Of a DNA stretch of 64,000 bases, positions 8,354 through 16,643 are shown piece by piece (position 1 is the stretch's first letter; the number at the start of each line of letters is the position of its first letter). Under the pieces are notes generated by a model. It did not search any database and was not told the origin of the DNA. It saw only the letters and a list, made by a program, of their open reading frames with translations. This DNA comes from Rahnella inusitata_A (GTDB taxonomy: Bacteria > Pseudomonadota > Gammaproteobacteria > Enterobacterales > Enterobacteriaceae), in the NCBI RefSeq assembly GCF_965118895.1, contig NZ_CBCPJJ010000010.1, positions 124,001 to 188,000 on the forward strand, given 5' to 3'. A program made the position numbers and the translations under genes.

Positions 8354-9286
8354 TCAGACCGCAAAATCACGAATAAAGGCCTCACTCTCGCGACTGACCT
8401 CATCGCGGATAAAATCGATAAATTCACTCAGCGCCACCGAACGCCTTTTACCCGCCGGCGTCTGCAACTGCAACGTTCGCTGGCTGAGCTGTTCGATGTT
8501 GACCGATTTCACCCGCAGGTTGTCGCGCCGGGCTTTGTACAGGATTGAGAAATGGCTGCACGCCACAATCGCCCCCGGCGTTTGCACCATAAAATCATAC
8601 AGCGTCGAGAACCGGTTACAGCTGACGGCGGGCTCCAGGAAAATGCCGCTCATCCGGCAGGATAAATCGAACAGCTGGCGGATGGTGCTACCCTGCTCAT
8701 TCATTGCCAGCGGATAAGGATGCAGATCGGTGAGCTGCAAATCCCCGTCGGCCAGCGGATGATCCTGTCGCATCACCATGCGCACAGGCGCGGGAAAGGA
8801 CGCCATGACGTCCACACCGCGTTCGGCGACCAGACTGAACTGCAACGCCAGTTCCACTTCGCCGCTGTGGATCATCTCAGACACTTCCACCGCCGTGCCG
8901 ACGTTGAGGTAAAACATCACGCCGGGATTGATCAGCCGGAAACGCGAGAACAACTGCGGCAGCAGATCAAATGCCAGTCCGTCGGTGCAGGCCATACGGA
9001 TCACCGTGCGCCGCACGGCATTCAGCCCCTGAATCTCGGCAATGGCATGTTCCATTTCCATCATGCTTTTTCGCACGTGGTTTTCCAGAATCTGCCCGGC
9101 ATCGTTGAGCACCATGCCGCGCGCATGGCGTTCAAACAACGGCGCGCCTATACGTTCTTCCAGCCGCTGGATCTGACGACTGATGGCTGAAACCGCGACA
9201 AAAAGTTGCTTACTGGCCGTACTCAGCGAACCTGAATTCGCCACCGCAAGGAAATAACGTATTTCGGTACTTTGCATGGGGGACAT
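8354..9286 (-). CDS. LysR-type transcriptional regulator
   Basis: This 310-residue protein has an N-terminal winged HTH (FLAVANSGSLSTASKQLFVAVSAISRQIQRLEE, about residues 12-45) and a C-terminal two-lobed effector domain starting near residue 95. It is divergent from the peptidase/transporter pair at 9434-12147 and is probably its regulator. The start could be the ATG at 9286 or the next at 9277; neither has an ideal ribosome site, so I keep the longer form. The effector is unknown, presumably a peptide-like or amidated compound handled by the M20 enzyme. Confidence 0.88.
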   Translation of the reverse strand: MSPMQSTEIRYFLAVANSGSLSTASKQLFVAVSAISRQIQRLEERIGAPLFERHARGMVLNDAGQILENHVRKSMMEMEHAIAEIQGLNAVRRTVIRMACTDGLAFDLLPQLFSRFRLINPGVMFYLNVGTAVEVSEMIHSGEVELALQFSLVAERGVDVMASFPAPVRMVMRQDHPLADGDLQLTDLHPYPLAMNEQGSTIRQLFDLSCRMSGIFLEPAVSCNRFSTLYDFMVQTPGAIVACSHFSILYKARRDNLRVKSVNIEQLSQRTLQLQTPAGKRRSVALSEFIDFIRDEVSRESEAFIRDFAV

Positions 9287-9321
9287 GCCTCATAAGTGTG
9301 CATAAGAGCATTACAATAAAA

Positions 9322-9357
9322 GCAACGATAAGTTGCAATTATTATTATTGTGGCAAC
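9322..9357. promoter_or_regulatory. Candidate LysR operator with three GCAAC/GTTGC half-sites
   Basis: GCAAC (9322-9326), GTTGC (9332-9336) and GCAAC (9353-9357) form two overlapping inverted repeats centred in the divergent intergenic region. This is the usual position and dyad form of a LysR-type recognition plus activation site. Inferred from symmetry only. Confidence 0.5.
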
Positions 9358-9433
9358 GCTTACGCAGCGCTTAGAGTGAAACTGCTAAAAAAACCAACAA
9401 TAAGATTACAAACACAACATAAGCAGGTTCCTC

Positions 9434-10867
9434 ATGACAGCGGATAATATCGTTGAACAGGCATTGGCCTGGTTCGATCAGGGTGAATATCAGCGAATTC
9501 TGGCGCGCCGGGTCGCTATTGCGACCGAAAGCCAGAGTAATTCACGCGACGCCGAACTGGCGCGTTACCTCGATGAAGAGATTAAACCAGCGTTATCGGC
9601 GATGGGCTTTAGTCTGCTCAGCGTCGACAATCCTCACGCGGCGAACCGTCCCTTCCTGATTGCGACACGCATGGAAGACAGCGCGCTGCCGACGGTGCTC
9701 AGTTACGGCCACGGTGACGTGGTGTTCGGTGACGATGAAAACTGGCGCAGCGATCTCTCACCCTGGACGCTGAAAGAAGAAGGCGACCGCTGGTACGGAC
9801 GCGGCAGCGCGGACAACAAAGGCCAGCACAGCATCAACCTCGCGGCGCTGGCGCAAATCTTTAAAGCCCGCAACGGGCGTCTTGGCTTTAACTGCAAACT
9901 GCTGTTCGAAATGGGCGAAGAGATAAGCTCTCCCGGTCTGGCCGATTTGTGCCGCACTTATAAAGAAGAACTGAGCGCGGATATTTTCCTCGCCTCCGAC
10001 GGCCCGCGTCTGAGTGCCGCCCGCCCGACGCTGTTCCTCGGCTCACGCGGCGCGGTGAATTTTCGCCTGACCGTCAACGCACGTGACAACGCCTATCACT
10101 CAGGAAACTGGGGTGGCCTGCTCACCAATCCCGGCACCCAGCTGGCAAATGCGCTGGCCTGTCTGGTGAATCAGCACGGTCAGTTGCAGGTCGCGGCGCT
10201 TAAACCGCCGGCGGTCAGCGAGGCGATTCGTGAAATCCTCAGCGACGTCGAGGTCGGCGGTGGCGAAAACGATCCCCAGATCGACGAAAACTGGGGCGAA
10301 GCCGGTCTGACGCCGACCGAGCGTCTCTACGCGTGGAATCAGCTGGAAGTCCTGTCATTCCTGACCGGCAATCCGCAGCGCCCGATGAATGCCATTCCTG
10401 GCCATGCTACGGCGGTGTGTCAGTTGCGTTTTGTGGTGGGCACCGACTGGCAAAATCTGGCGGAACATGTGCGCGCGCATCTTGATGCCCGTGGCTTCCC
10501 GCAGGTAGACGTAGAATTTATGCGCGGTTCTGCGGCAACCCGATTTGATCCGACCGATCCGCTGGTCGACTGGGCGCTGGGCATCATGCAGGAAACCACC
10601 GGCAAAAAACCGGCGCTGCTGCCGAACCTCGGTGGCTCACTGCCAAACGACGTGTTCGCCGACATTCTCGGCCTGCCGACGCTGTGGGTGCCGCATTCTT
10701 ATCCGGCCTGCGGCCAGCACGGCGTCAATGAACATATGCTGATTTCGGTAGCCCGCGAAGGGCTGGCTGTCATGACCCATCTGTTATGGGATCTCGGCGA
10801 GCAGGGTTCTGACCTGCTCGGTCAACATCACGCACATCAAAGCGCGCAAGCCGGAGTGGTTCAATGA
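9434..10867 (+). CDS. M20-family metallopeptidase/amidohydrolase
   Basis: This 477-residue zinc peptidase has the M20 metal-binding series: SYGHGDVV (His and first Asp, about residues 91-98), GRGSADNKGQ (bridging Asp, about 120), EMGEEISSPG (catalytic Glu pair, about 160), DGPR and the final GVNEH (about 440). The insert at about 200-330 is the dimerisation lid domain (YHSGNWGG). Members cleave dipeptides, N-acyl or N-carbamoyl amino acids; the substrate here is unknown. It overlaps the transporter gene by 4 bases (ATGA), so import and hydrolysis are probably coupled and controlled by the divergent LysR protein. Confidence 0.9.
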   Translation: MTADNIVEQALAWFDQGEYQRILARRVAIATESQSNSRDAELARYLDEEIKPALSAMGFSLLSVDNPHAANRPFLIATRMEDSALPTVLSYGHGDVVFGDDENWRSDLSPWTLKEEGDRWYGRGSADNKGQHSINLAALAQIFKARNGRLGFNCKLLFEMGEEISSPGLADLCRTYKEELSADIFLASDGPRLSAARPTLFLGSRGAVNFRLTVNARDNAYHSGNWGGLLTNPGTQLANALACLVNQHGQLQVAALKPPAVSEAIREILSDVEVGGGENDPQIDENWGEAGLTPTERLYAWNQLEVLSFLTGNPQRPMNAIPGHATAVCQLRFVVGTDWQNLAEHVRAHLDARGFPQVDVEFMRGSAATRFDPTDPLVDWALGIMQETTGKKPALLPNLGGSLPNDVFADILGLPTLWVPHSYPACGQHGVNEHMLISVAREGLAVMTHLLWDLGEQGSDLLGQHHAHQSAQAGVVQ

Positions 10868-12147
10868 GCCAGATAACTGCATCTTCAACACCGGTCAACA
10901 GCATGGCTGAAAAGCCTAACCTGATGAAAACGCTGTTCGCCACCTGTATCGGCAACGCGCTGGAGTGGTTCGATATCGCAATCTACGGCTTCTTCGCCAG
11001 CTATATCGCCCACGCCTATTTCCCGACGTCTGATCCGACCGTTTCGCTGTTACTCACCTTCGGCAGCTTCGGCGTTTCCTTCCTGATCCGTCCGCTGGGT
11101 GCCATTGTCCTGGGAGCCTATGCCGATAAACACGGGCGTAAAGCCTCGCTGCTGATGTCCATCAGCCTGATGATGCTCGGCGGCCTGATCATCGTGGTCA
11201 CGCCGTCTTATGGCACCATCGGTATGGCCGCACCGCTGCTGATCCTCGCTGCGCGTCTGATTCAGGGCTTCTCCGCAGGCGGCGAATTCGGCAGCTCCAC
11301 GGCATTTCTGGTGGAACATTTCCCGGAGCGCAAAGCCTTTATCGCCAGCTGGCAGTTCGCCACGCAGGGCGCGAGCACGTTGCTGGCTTCGGCGTTTGGT
11401 CTTGGGTTATCGGCTCTGCTGACGGAAACACAACTTCAGGACTGGGGATGGCGCATTCCGTTTATCTTTGGCCTGCTGATTGGCCCGGTGGGGTTATATA
11501 TCCGCCGCCATATTAAAGAGTCTGAAAGCTTCCGCACCGCTGAAAAAACCGCGTCGCCGCTGAAAGAAATCGTGCGCGCGCAGAAAGGCCTGTTCTTTAT
11601 CGCCATCGGCCTGATGGTCGTGTCGACCGCCATCAACTACATGCTGAACTATGTGCCGACGTATGCCACTAAAACGCTGCATCTTCCGGCTTCGGCAGGC
11701 TTTACCGCCACGCTTTCCGCCGGGATTATCCTGACGGTGGTCACGCCGCTGATGGGATTATGGGCGGAAAAAGTGGGTCGTCTGCCGCTGATGTGGGGCT
11801 CGCTGGTGCTGATGCTGGTCACCATTTATCCGGCATTCTGGCTGATGCTTGAATACACCTCGGCGGTATCATTGCTGCTGCTTATCAGCTGGCTGGCATT
11901 GCTGAAATCAGTTTATTTCTCCGCCGTGCCGTCGATGATGGCGGATCTGTTCCCGATAACCACCCGCGCCAGCGGCATGGCCATCAGCTATAACGTGGCG
12001 GTCACGGTATTCGGGGGGTTCGCACCGTTCATCTGTACGCTGCTGATTTCCGCTACCGGCAGCAGCCTGGCACCAGGCTATTACCTGATGGTCGTCGCGC
12101 TGCTCAGCGTCTGGTCATTGTTTAAAGCGCAGAAACTTCAGCGTTAA
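10864..12147 (+). CDS. MFS transporter, metabolite:H+ symporter (MHS) family
   Basis: This 427-residue protein has twelve predicted membrane segments. The MHS signature is clear: ATCIGNALEWFDIAIYGFFA in segment 1, and the loop 2-3 motif GAYADKHGRKASL. RLIQGFSAGGEFGSSTAFLVE in segment 4 is also family-typical (citrate, proline/betaine and dicarboxylate carriers). It is an inner-membrane proton symporter. The exact substrate is unknown but is likely the one processed by the overlapping M20 gene. Confidence 0.9.
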   Translation: MSQITASSTPVNSMAEKPNLMKTLFATCIGNALEWFDIAIYGFFASYIAHAYFPTSDPTVSLLLTFGSFGVSFLIRPLGAIVLGAYADKHGRKASLLMSISLMMLGGLIIVVTPSYGTIGMAAPLLILAARLIQGFSAGGEFGSSTAFLVEHFPERKAFIASWQFATQGASTLLASAFGLGLSALLTETQLQDWGWRIPFIFGLLIGPVGLYIRRHIKESESFRTAEKTASPLKEIVRAQKGLFFIAIGLMVVSTAINYMLNYVPTYATKTLHLPASAGFTATLSAGIILTVVTPLMGLWAEKVGRLPLMWGSLVLMLVTIYPAFWLMLEYTSAVSLLLLISWLALLKSVYFSAVPSMMADLFPITTRASGMAISYNVAVTVFGGFAPFICTLLISATGSSLAPGYYLMVVALLSVWSLFKAQKLQR

Positions 12148-12160
12148 TCCGCACGACACC

Positions 12161-12206
12161 ACGCTCAGCGACGGCAATGCCGTCGTCGCTGAGCGTTTCT
12201 TTTTTC
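12161..12206 (+). terminator. Terminator of the M20/MHS operon
   Basis: A long stem (ACGCTCAGCGACG paired with CGTCGCTGAGCGT) is followed by TTTCTTTTTTC, ending the operon just past the transporter stop codon. Confidence 0.9.
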
Positions 12207-12295
12207 GCTTCGCTTAATTGTGCTCCGTGGCTTATAGTCTTAAGCAGTCATCATCACAACAATCAGTCTTTCTCTATTGAAACAAGGGGTTCTGA

Positions 12296-12916
12296 ATGAT
12301 CACCGTGTGGGGCCGTGAAAACTCGACTAACGTCAAAAAAGTGCTGTGGATGCTCGATGAACTGAGTCTGGTGTATGAAGTCATCAACGCGGGCGGCGCG
12401 TATGGAAAAAACAAAGACCCGATTTATCTTTCCCTGAATCCGAACGGCCTGGTGCCCTGCCTGCAGGAAGATGATTTCGTCCTGTGGGAATCGAACGCTA
12501 TTTTGCGTTATCTCGCCGAACGTTCGGGCGAGGAGCAGTTCTGGCCAGCCAGCGCGCAGCAGCGTGCCAGTGCCGATAAATGGCTGGACTGGGCAAGTAA
12601 TTCGCTGGTCACGCCGTATCGTCAGGTCTATCAGACGCTGGTGCGCATTCCCGAACCCGAGCGCGATATGGCCCTGGTGGCCAGCGGAATGGAAACGTTC
12701 GAGAAGTATTGGGCAATTGTTGATGCCGTGCTGGCGAAGCAGAAATGGCTTTCCGGAGAAGAGTTCGGGCTCGGCGATATTCCACTGGGAATTTATGCCT
12801 ATTCCTGGTTTTCACTGGACATCAAACGCCAGTCGCACCCGAATATTGAGCGCTGGTATCAGCAACTGACGCAGCGTCCGGCGTTCCAGAAACGGGTGAT
12901 GATCCCGCTGAGTTAA
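12296..12916 (+). CDS. gstB: Glutathione S-transferase, GstB-like
   Basis: This 206-residue protein has an N-terminal thioredoxin fold (MITVWGRENSTNVKKVLWMLDEL; LNPNGLVPCLQEDD with the cis-proline; WESNAILRYLAE binding the glutathione gamma-glutamyl part) and an all-helical C-terminal domain from about residue 88. It aligns over its whole length with my recollection of E. coli GstB, including the ending VMIPLS. GstB-type enzymes conjugate glutathione to electrophiles such as bromoacetate in the cytoplasm. It is monocistronic. Confidence 0.85.
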   Translation: MITVWGRENSTNVKKVLWMLDELSLVYEVINAGGAYGKNKDPIYLSLNPNGLVPCLQEDDFVLWESNAILRYLAERSGEEQFWPASAQQRASADKWLDWASNSLVTPYRQVYQTLVRIPEPERDMALVASGMETFEKYWAIVDAVLAKQKWLSGEEFGLGDIPLGIYAYSWFSLDIKRQSHPNIERWYQQLTQRPAFQKRVMIPLS

Positions 12917-13010
12917 GGCGTGTTATAAAATTGGCTACAATTTTATAACTTTATTGAACTACCTAGGCTAATTAGTCCTAAACAAATCGTTAATACGTGC
13001 TGATAATTAT

Positions 13011-13032
13011 GAGCCTGGTATTAAACAGGCTC
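13011..13032. terminator. Hairpin between gstB and the LTA-synthase-like gene
   Basis: GAGCCTG and CAGGCTC (7 bp, 8-nt loop) lie between the two convergent genes, with only a poor T-run. It is a plausible shared terminator. Confidence 0.4.
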
Positions 13033-13039
13033 ACTCTCA

Positions 13040-14846
13040 TTATTCGAAAATGGAAAGAGAATAAAGCCAACCAGGCACTTTATCTGTCATCTCTGAATAA
13101 CTAAGATTAAGGTTCTTGTCACAACTGTTTCTAAAAACATAACTAAATGTAACTAAACCCGAATGGATTAAGTTTTTATCTATTATGCCTGTCAAACAGA
13201 AAAATGGTTGCCCAGAAGCTTCATTGATTACATTATCAACAGCTTCTTTGTTTGGTGATTTTATTAAAACTGGAACATCACCATACTGAACAGGGCTGAC
13301 ATTACGAACAAATGAAAAATCTTCATCTTTCTTTCCTGTCTTATCAAATATAACAACGGGCAGAATGCCATTCTCGAAAAAAAATCTATTAAGACCTGGT
13401 TTATGATCGCCATATATCACGAAAACTGTATCAGGGGATATTTTTTCAACTTTCTTGACAAATTCACTAATTCTTTGCATAGCTTGAGTTAACTCGTAAT
13501 GATAACGCCCCTCACCGAAGTCATTGTCGTAACCATAGGGACCATGGGTCGACATTGAAACTAAATGCATGAAGACGTTCTTGTTAGCGTTATTTTGTAA
13601 TTCCTTTAGAGCCGTATCATATAGAAGAATATCATCTGGTTGCCATTGCCATGGTTTTTTATTTTTCAAAATATCATCTGGTGCAGTACCCATACTATCA
13701 ATGCCTAAAAATTTATCAAAACCAAATTTCTTGTTAATGACATTTCTACGCCAAAATGTTTTATCATTATTGTGGGCAGCAAATGTTTCGTATCCTTTAG
13801 ACCTTAACGCACTGGCTAATGTATGCGAATGAGGATTTATTAATTCTGAGTACTCCATATAAATAATACCTGAAAGAGTTTTACCTGCACTAGGTAAACC
13901 AGTGAGCATCTCAAATTCAGAGTTTGCTGTTCCCCCACCATAAACAGGAGAAATGGCTCTCAACTCTCTAAACCCTTGTGTAAGTAAAGGTGAAGCTGAA
14001 TCTTTAAAATGATTACTATCATACCAACACGACTCACATAAAATATAAATTATATTTTGATGCGGAATCTGAGTATTCAAAACTGAATTTTTATTTGTAA
14101 TTTCTTCTTTATGATAAAAATCCCCCTCATCGCTCGTTGCTTTATTAACAGTTTTTCTTACGCTTGTTTGTATCAAGTGAATAGGTAACCCATGTTCTCT
14201 AAAATTTTGAGGAAGATCCCATGAGTTATAAACAATCCCTACATTTCTTGCAGCTTGATTAATTTCTTTTAAAAAATAGTTATTATTCTCAATTGATAGT
14301 ATATAGGGCGTCAGTGCAAAGACACTGGAGATAAAAAAACCACAGACTACTATTGAATAATTAAGAAACCTTGTTTTTATCTGACTGCTTATTTTGAATG
14401 TAATAAAAGAAACCAATATAATAACAAAAAAATAAAAAAAACAGGAGTGACTTATTAGCATATTTTATTGCCAGCAAAATATTATCAGTAGCTGTTAAAT
14501 CTGTCCAAGACAAAGGCTCTCCTGTAATAGCCATTTTGGTGTTGTTAACAGAGCTCAATGAAATAAATAACATTGCAGTTAAAATAAGCGCAGGCAAAAA
14601 CGGAATGCGGAGAATCCTGAGAAATAAATAAATTGAAAACACAGGTGTCATTGTCCATAAAAACAAACCTAATCGTTTTTCATTATCACCAAAAAGATAA
14701 ATCTCCTGAGGCACTTGTAACGTTTTTATGTATATAAAAATGAGAATCAACAATGAAACAAAATCAATTATTAATGAGTAGTAACTCAATTGTTCAAATA
14801 CTTTCCCATTTTTTTTATTACAAAACAATTCGGCTATTTTGGCCAT
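13040..14846 (-). pseudogene. LTA synthase/sulfatase-superfamily membrane protein, split by a frameshift
   Basis: Two overlapping reading frames together encode one alkaline-phosphatase-fold membrane enzyme of about 600 residues. The upstream frame (14846-14361) carries at least four membrane segments. The downstream frame (from about 14440) continues the last segment and then carries the periplasmic catalytic domain: ILCESCWYDS, GGGTANSEFEML with the probable nucleophilic Thr, HNNDKTFWRR, STHGPYG and the metal site YGDHKPG. Removing one T from the T8 run at 14441-14434 (or the T7 at 14432-14426) joins them smoothly. Relatives transfer phosphoglycerol or phosphoethanolamine to surface polymers. 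The gene is markedly AT-rich, so probably acquired. It may be a true pseudogene, a slippage-controlled gene, or a sequencing error. The start ATG has an unusually close AAGGA. Confidence 0.8.
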
Positions 14847-15181
14847 TCCTTTACACTCTCTGAGGATGATTAAAAGTAAATATTATTGCACTAACACTTT
14901 CCGAAAGTCGACATGATCGCAGAAGATGTATTTTTTTTCAATTCACTTTAGTTAACTAACTAAACCTGACCCTTTGCAAACATCACGCCTAATAGACACC
15001 AAAATCCGAAAATCCAAACATCTCATACATAATGATTGCTTAGTGTCATTAGCTTTTGGTGGACTACCATCAATTCATTCCAATAAAAGCGTTAAAGGTA
15101 AGTTAAACCACTATCCCTATAAGGAAATAGGAATTCTGGCATTGTGCTCGTCATGAACTCAAAAGCTAAGCCCATCTATAA
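14847..15181. other. AT-rich gene-free stretch upstream of the LTA-synthase-like gene
   Basis: No supported gene. A 60-codon plus-strand ORF starting at 14974 has no ribosome site and no recognisable features, so I do not call it. This is the distal part of the AT-rich island. Confidence 0.4.
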
Positions 15182-15370
15182 CTAACAGGAATAACGCCGG
15201 GCAGAAATATAATATCTACAAGGCATTCCCTCCTTCTTAACATACCGGTAGACTGCTTCGACAGAATAGCCGTCTGGACAGACAGACTTCTGTACATCCT
15301 CACTCTGGAATGCCTTATTGCATACCGAAATGACACCAGATGTTTTCCCTGCATCAAGCAAACATCGCAC
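15182..15370 (-). pseudogene. Possible 5'-truncated remnant of a small Cys-rich protein
   Basis: The frame ending at 15182 reads like real protein for its last 60 or so residues, with five spaced cysteines (CLLDAGKT, VCNKAF, SVCPDGYSVEAVYRYV, PCRYYISARRYSC). Further upstream it runs antisense through the signal peptide of the sugar-binding protein and loses protein character. A GTG at 15370 is the nearest plausible start but lacks a ribosome site. I do not recognise the family. It is most likely a remnant left where two DNA segments were joined. Confidence 0.3.
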
Positions 15371-15388
15371 CGACGGAGTTGTTAAATA

Positions 15389-16462
15389 ATGAAAAAAATA
15401 TCCGCATCCCTGCTGGCACTCAGCCTGTTCTCCGCCCTTCCGGCGTTTGCCGCTGATACCACGCCAGCGCCTGTTCCGGCAGCGATTGCTCAACATAACG
15501 GTCCGGTGCGCATCGCCATTGTGCGTAACCTTGGCTCGGACGATAACACGACCCAGTTTCTCGCTGGTGCGATCAAACAGGGTCGCGCGCTTGGCTTTAA
15601 GGTCGATACGTTTCTGAGTAATGGCGACGATGCGAAATTCCAGGATTTCGTCAATCAGGCCATCAGCCAGAAATACGACGGCATCATTCTGTCGCAGGGT
15701 CGCGGCCCGTACTCTGAAGCGCTGGTTAAACGCATCGCCGCAGCGGGTATCGCGGTTTCCGCATTTGATACTGAAGTGCCGGAAAATATTCCGGGCGTGA
15801 CGGTGACACGTCAGGACGACGCATCGCTGGCGAAAGCCTCGGTCGGGCAGTTAGTCAAAGATTTCAACGGTAAAGCCAATATCGTCAAGCTGTGGGTAGC
15901 CGGTTTCCCACCGATGGAGCGCCGTCAGAAAACGTACGAAGCCATCCTCAAAGAGAATCCGGGCATTCATCAGCTGGAATCTATCGGCGCGGTATCTTCT
16001 GACGTGCAGGGCGATACGGCCAACAAAGTGGGGGCTATCTTAGCGAAATACCCAAAGGGTCAGATCGACGCGATCTGGGGCGCATGGGATGCCTTCAGTC
16101 AGGGAGCGTATAAAGCGCTCAAAGAGAATGGCCGTACTGAAATCAAACTCTACAGCATCGACGTATCGAATCAGGATCTGCAACTGATGCGTGAAAAAGG
16201 CAGCCCGTGGCAGATGACTGCGGCAGTGGATACCCAGTTGATCGGTGCAGTCAACCTGCGCCTCGTGGCGCTGAAAATTGCCGGTGAGAAAACGCCTGCC
16301 ACCTACGAGTTCCCGGCGCAGACCATTTCACAGTCTCTGTTACTCAGCCAGCCTGACAGCGTCAACGTGACCGGATTGAGCAAAATTATTCCAGGCTGGG
16401 GCAAATCTGAAGATTTTACCGCCCCTTGGTTTGCCACACTGGAAGCGAAGTACAAAAAATAA
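15389..16462 (+). CDS. Periplasmic sugar-binding protein (Peripla_BP_4), orphan
   Basis: This 357-residue precursor has a clear signal peptide (MKKISASLLALSLFSALPAFA) and a two-lobed type I periplasmic binding fold: VRIAIVRNLGSDD opens lobe 1, DGIILSQGRG and AVSAFDTEVP line the ribose/xylose-type cleft, and AIWGAWDAFSQGAYKAL is the usual lobe 2 segment. No ATPase or permease gene lies beside it and a terminator follows, so it must work with a transporter encoded elsewhere, or as a chemoreceptor ligand carrier. Its position before yicJI and xyl suggests a pentose or pentoside ligand, by context only. Confidence 0.85.
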   Translation: MKKISASLLALSLFSALPAFAADTTPAPVPAAIAQHNGPVRIAIVRNLGSDDNTTQFLAGAIKQGRALGFKVDTFLSNGDDAKFQDFVNQAISQKYDGIILSQGRGPYSEALVKRIAAAGIAVSAFDTEVPENIPGVTVTRQDDASLAKASVGQLVKDFNGKANIVKLWVAGFPPMERRQKTYEAILKENPGIHQLESIGAVSSDVQGDTANKVGAILAKYPKGQIDAIWGAWDAFSQGAYKALKENGRTEIKLYSIDVSNQDLQLMREKGSPWQMTAAVDTQLIGAVNLRLVALKIAGEKTPATYEFPAQTISQSLLLSQPDSVNVTGLSKIIPGWGKSEDFTAPWFATLEAKYKK

Positions 16463-16471
16463 TTTCCTGAG

Positions 16472-16495
16472 CCTCCCGGAGACGGGAGGTTTTTT
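16472..16495 (+). terminator. Terminator of the orphan sugar-binding protein gene
   Basis: CCTCCCG, loop GAGA, CGGGAGG, then TTTTTT, ten bases after the stop codon. Confidence 0.9.
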
Positions 16496-16643
16496 CACCA
16501 CTTTCCCCGCTCAACTTTCCGCCTTTTGCCCCCTGCGATCACAGAAATAAAGAAACATAAATTCAGAAGGAAAAATCTCAATAGCCCTTGTCCCCGCCAA
16601 CCGTTAAAAAAGTACTCTCCCTTTTCATATGGACAATGAAGCA

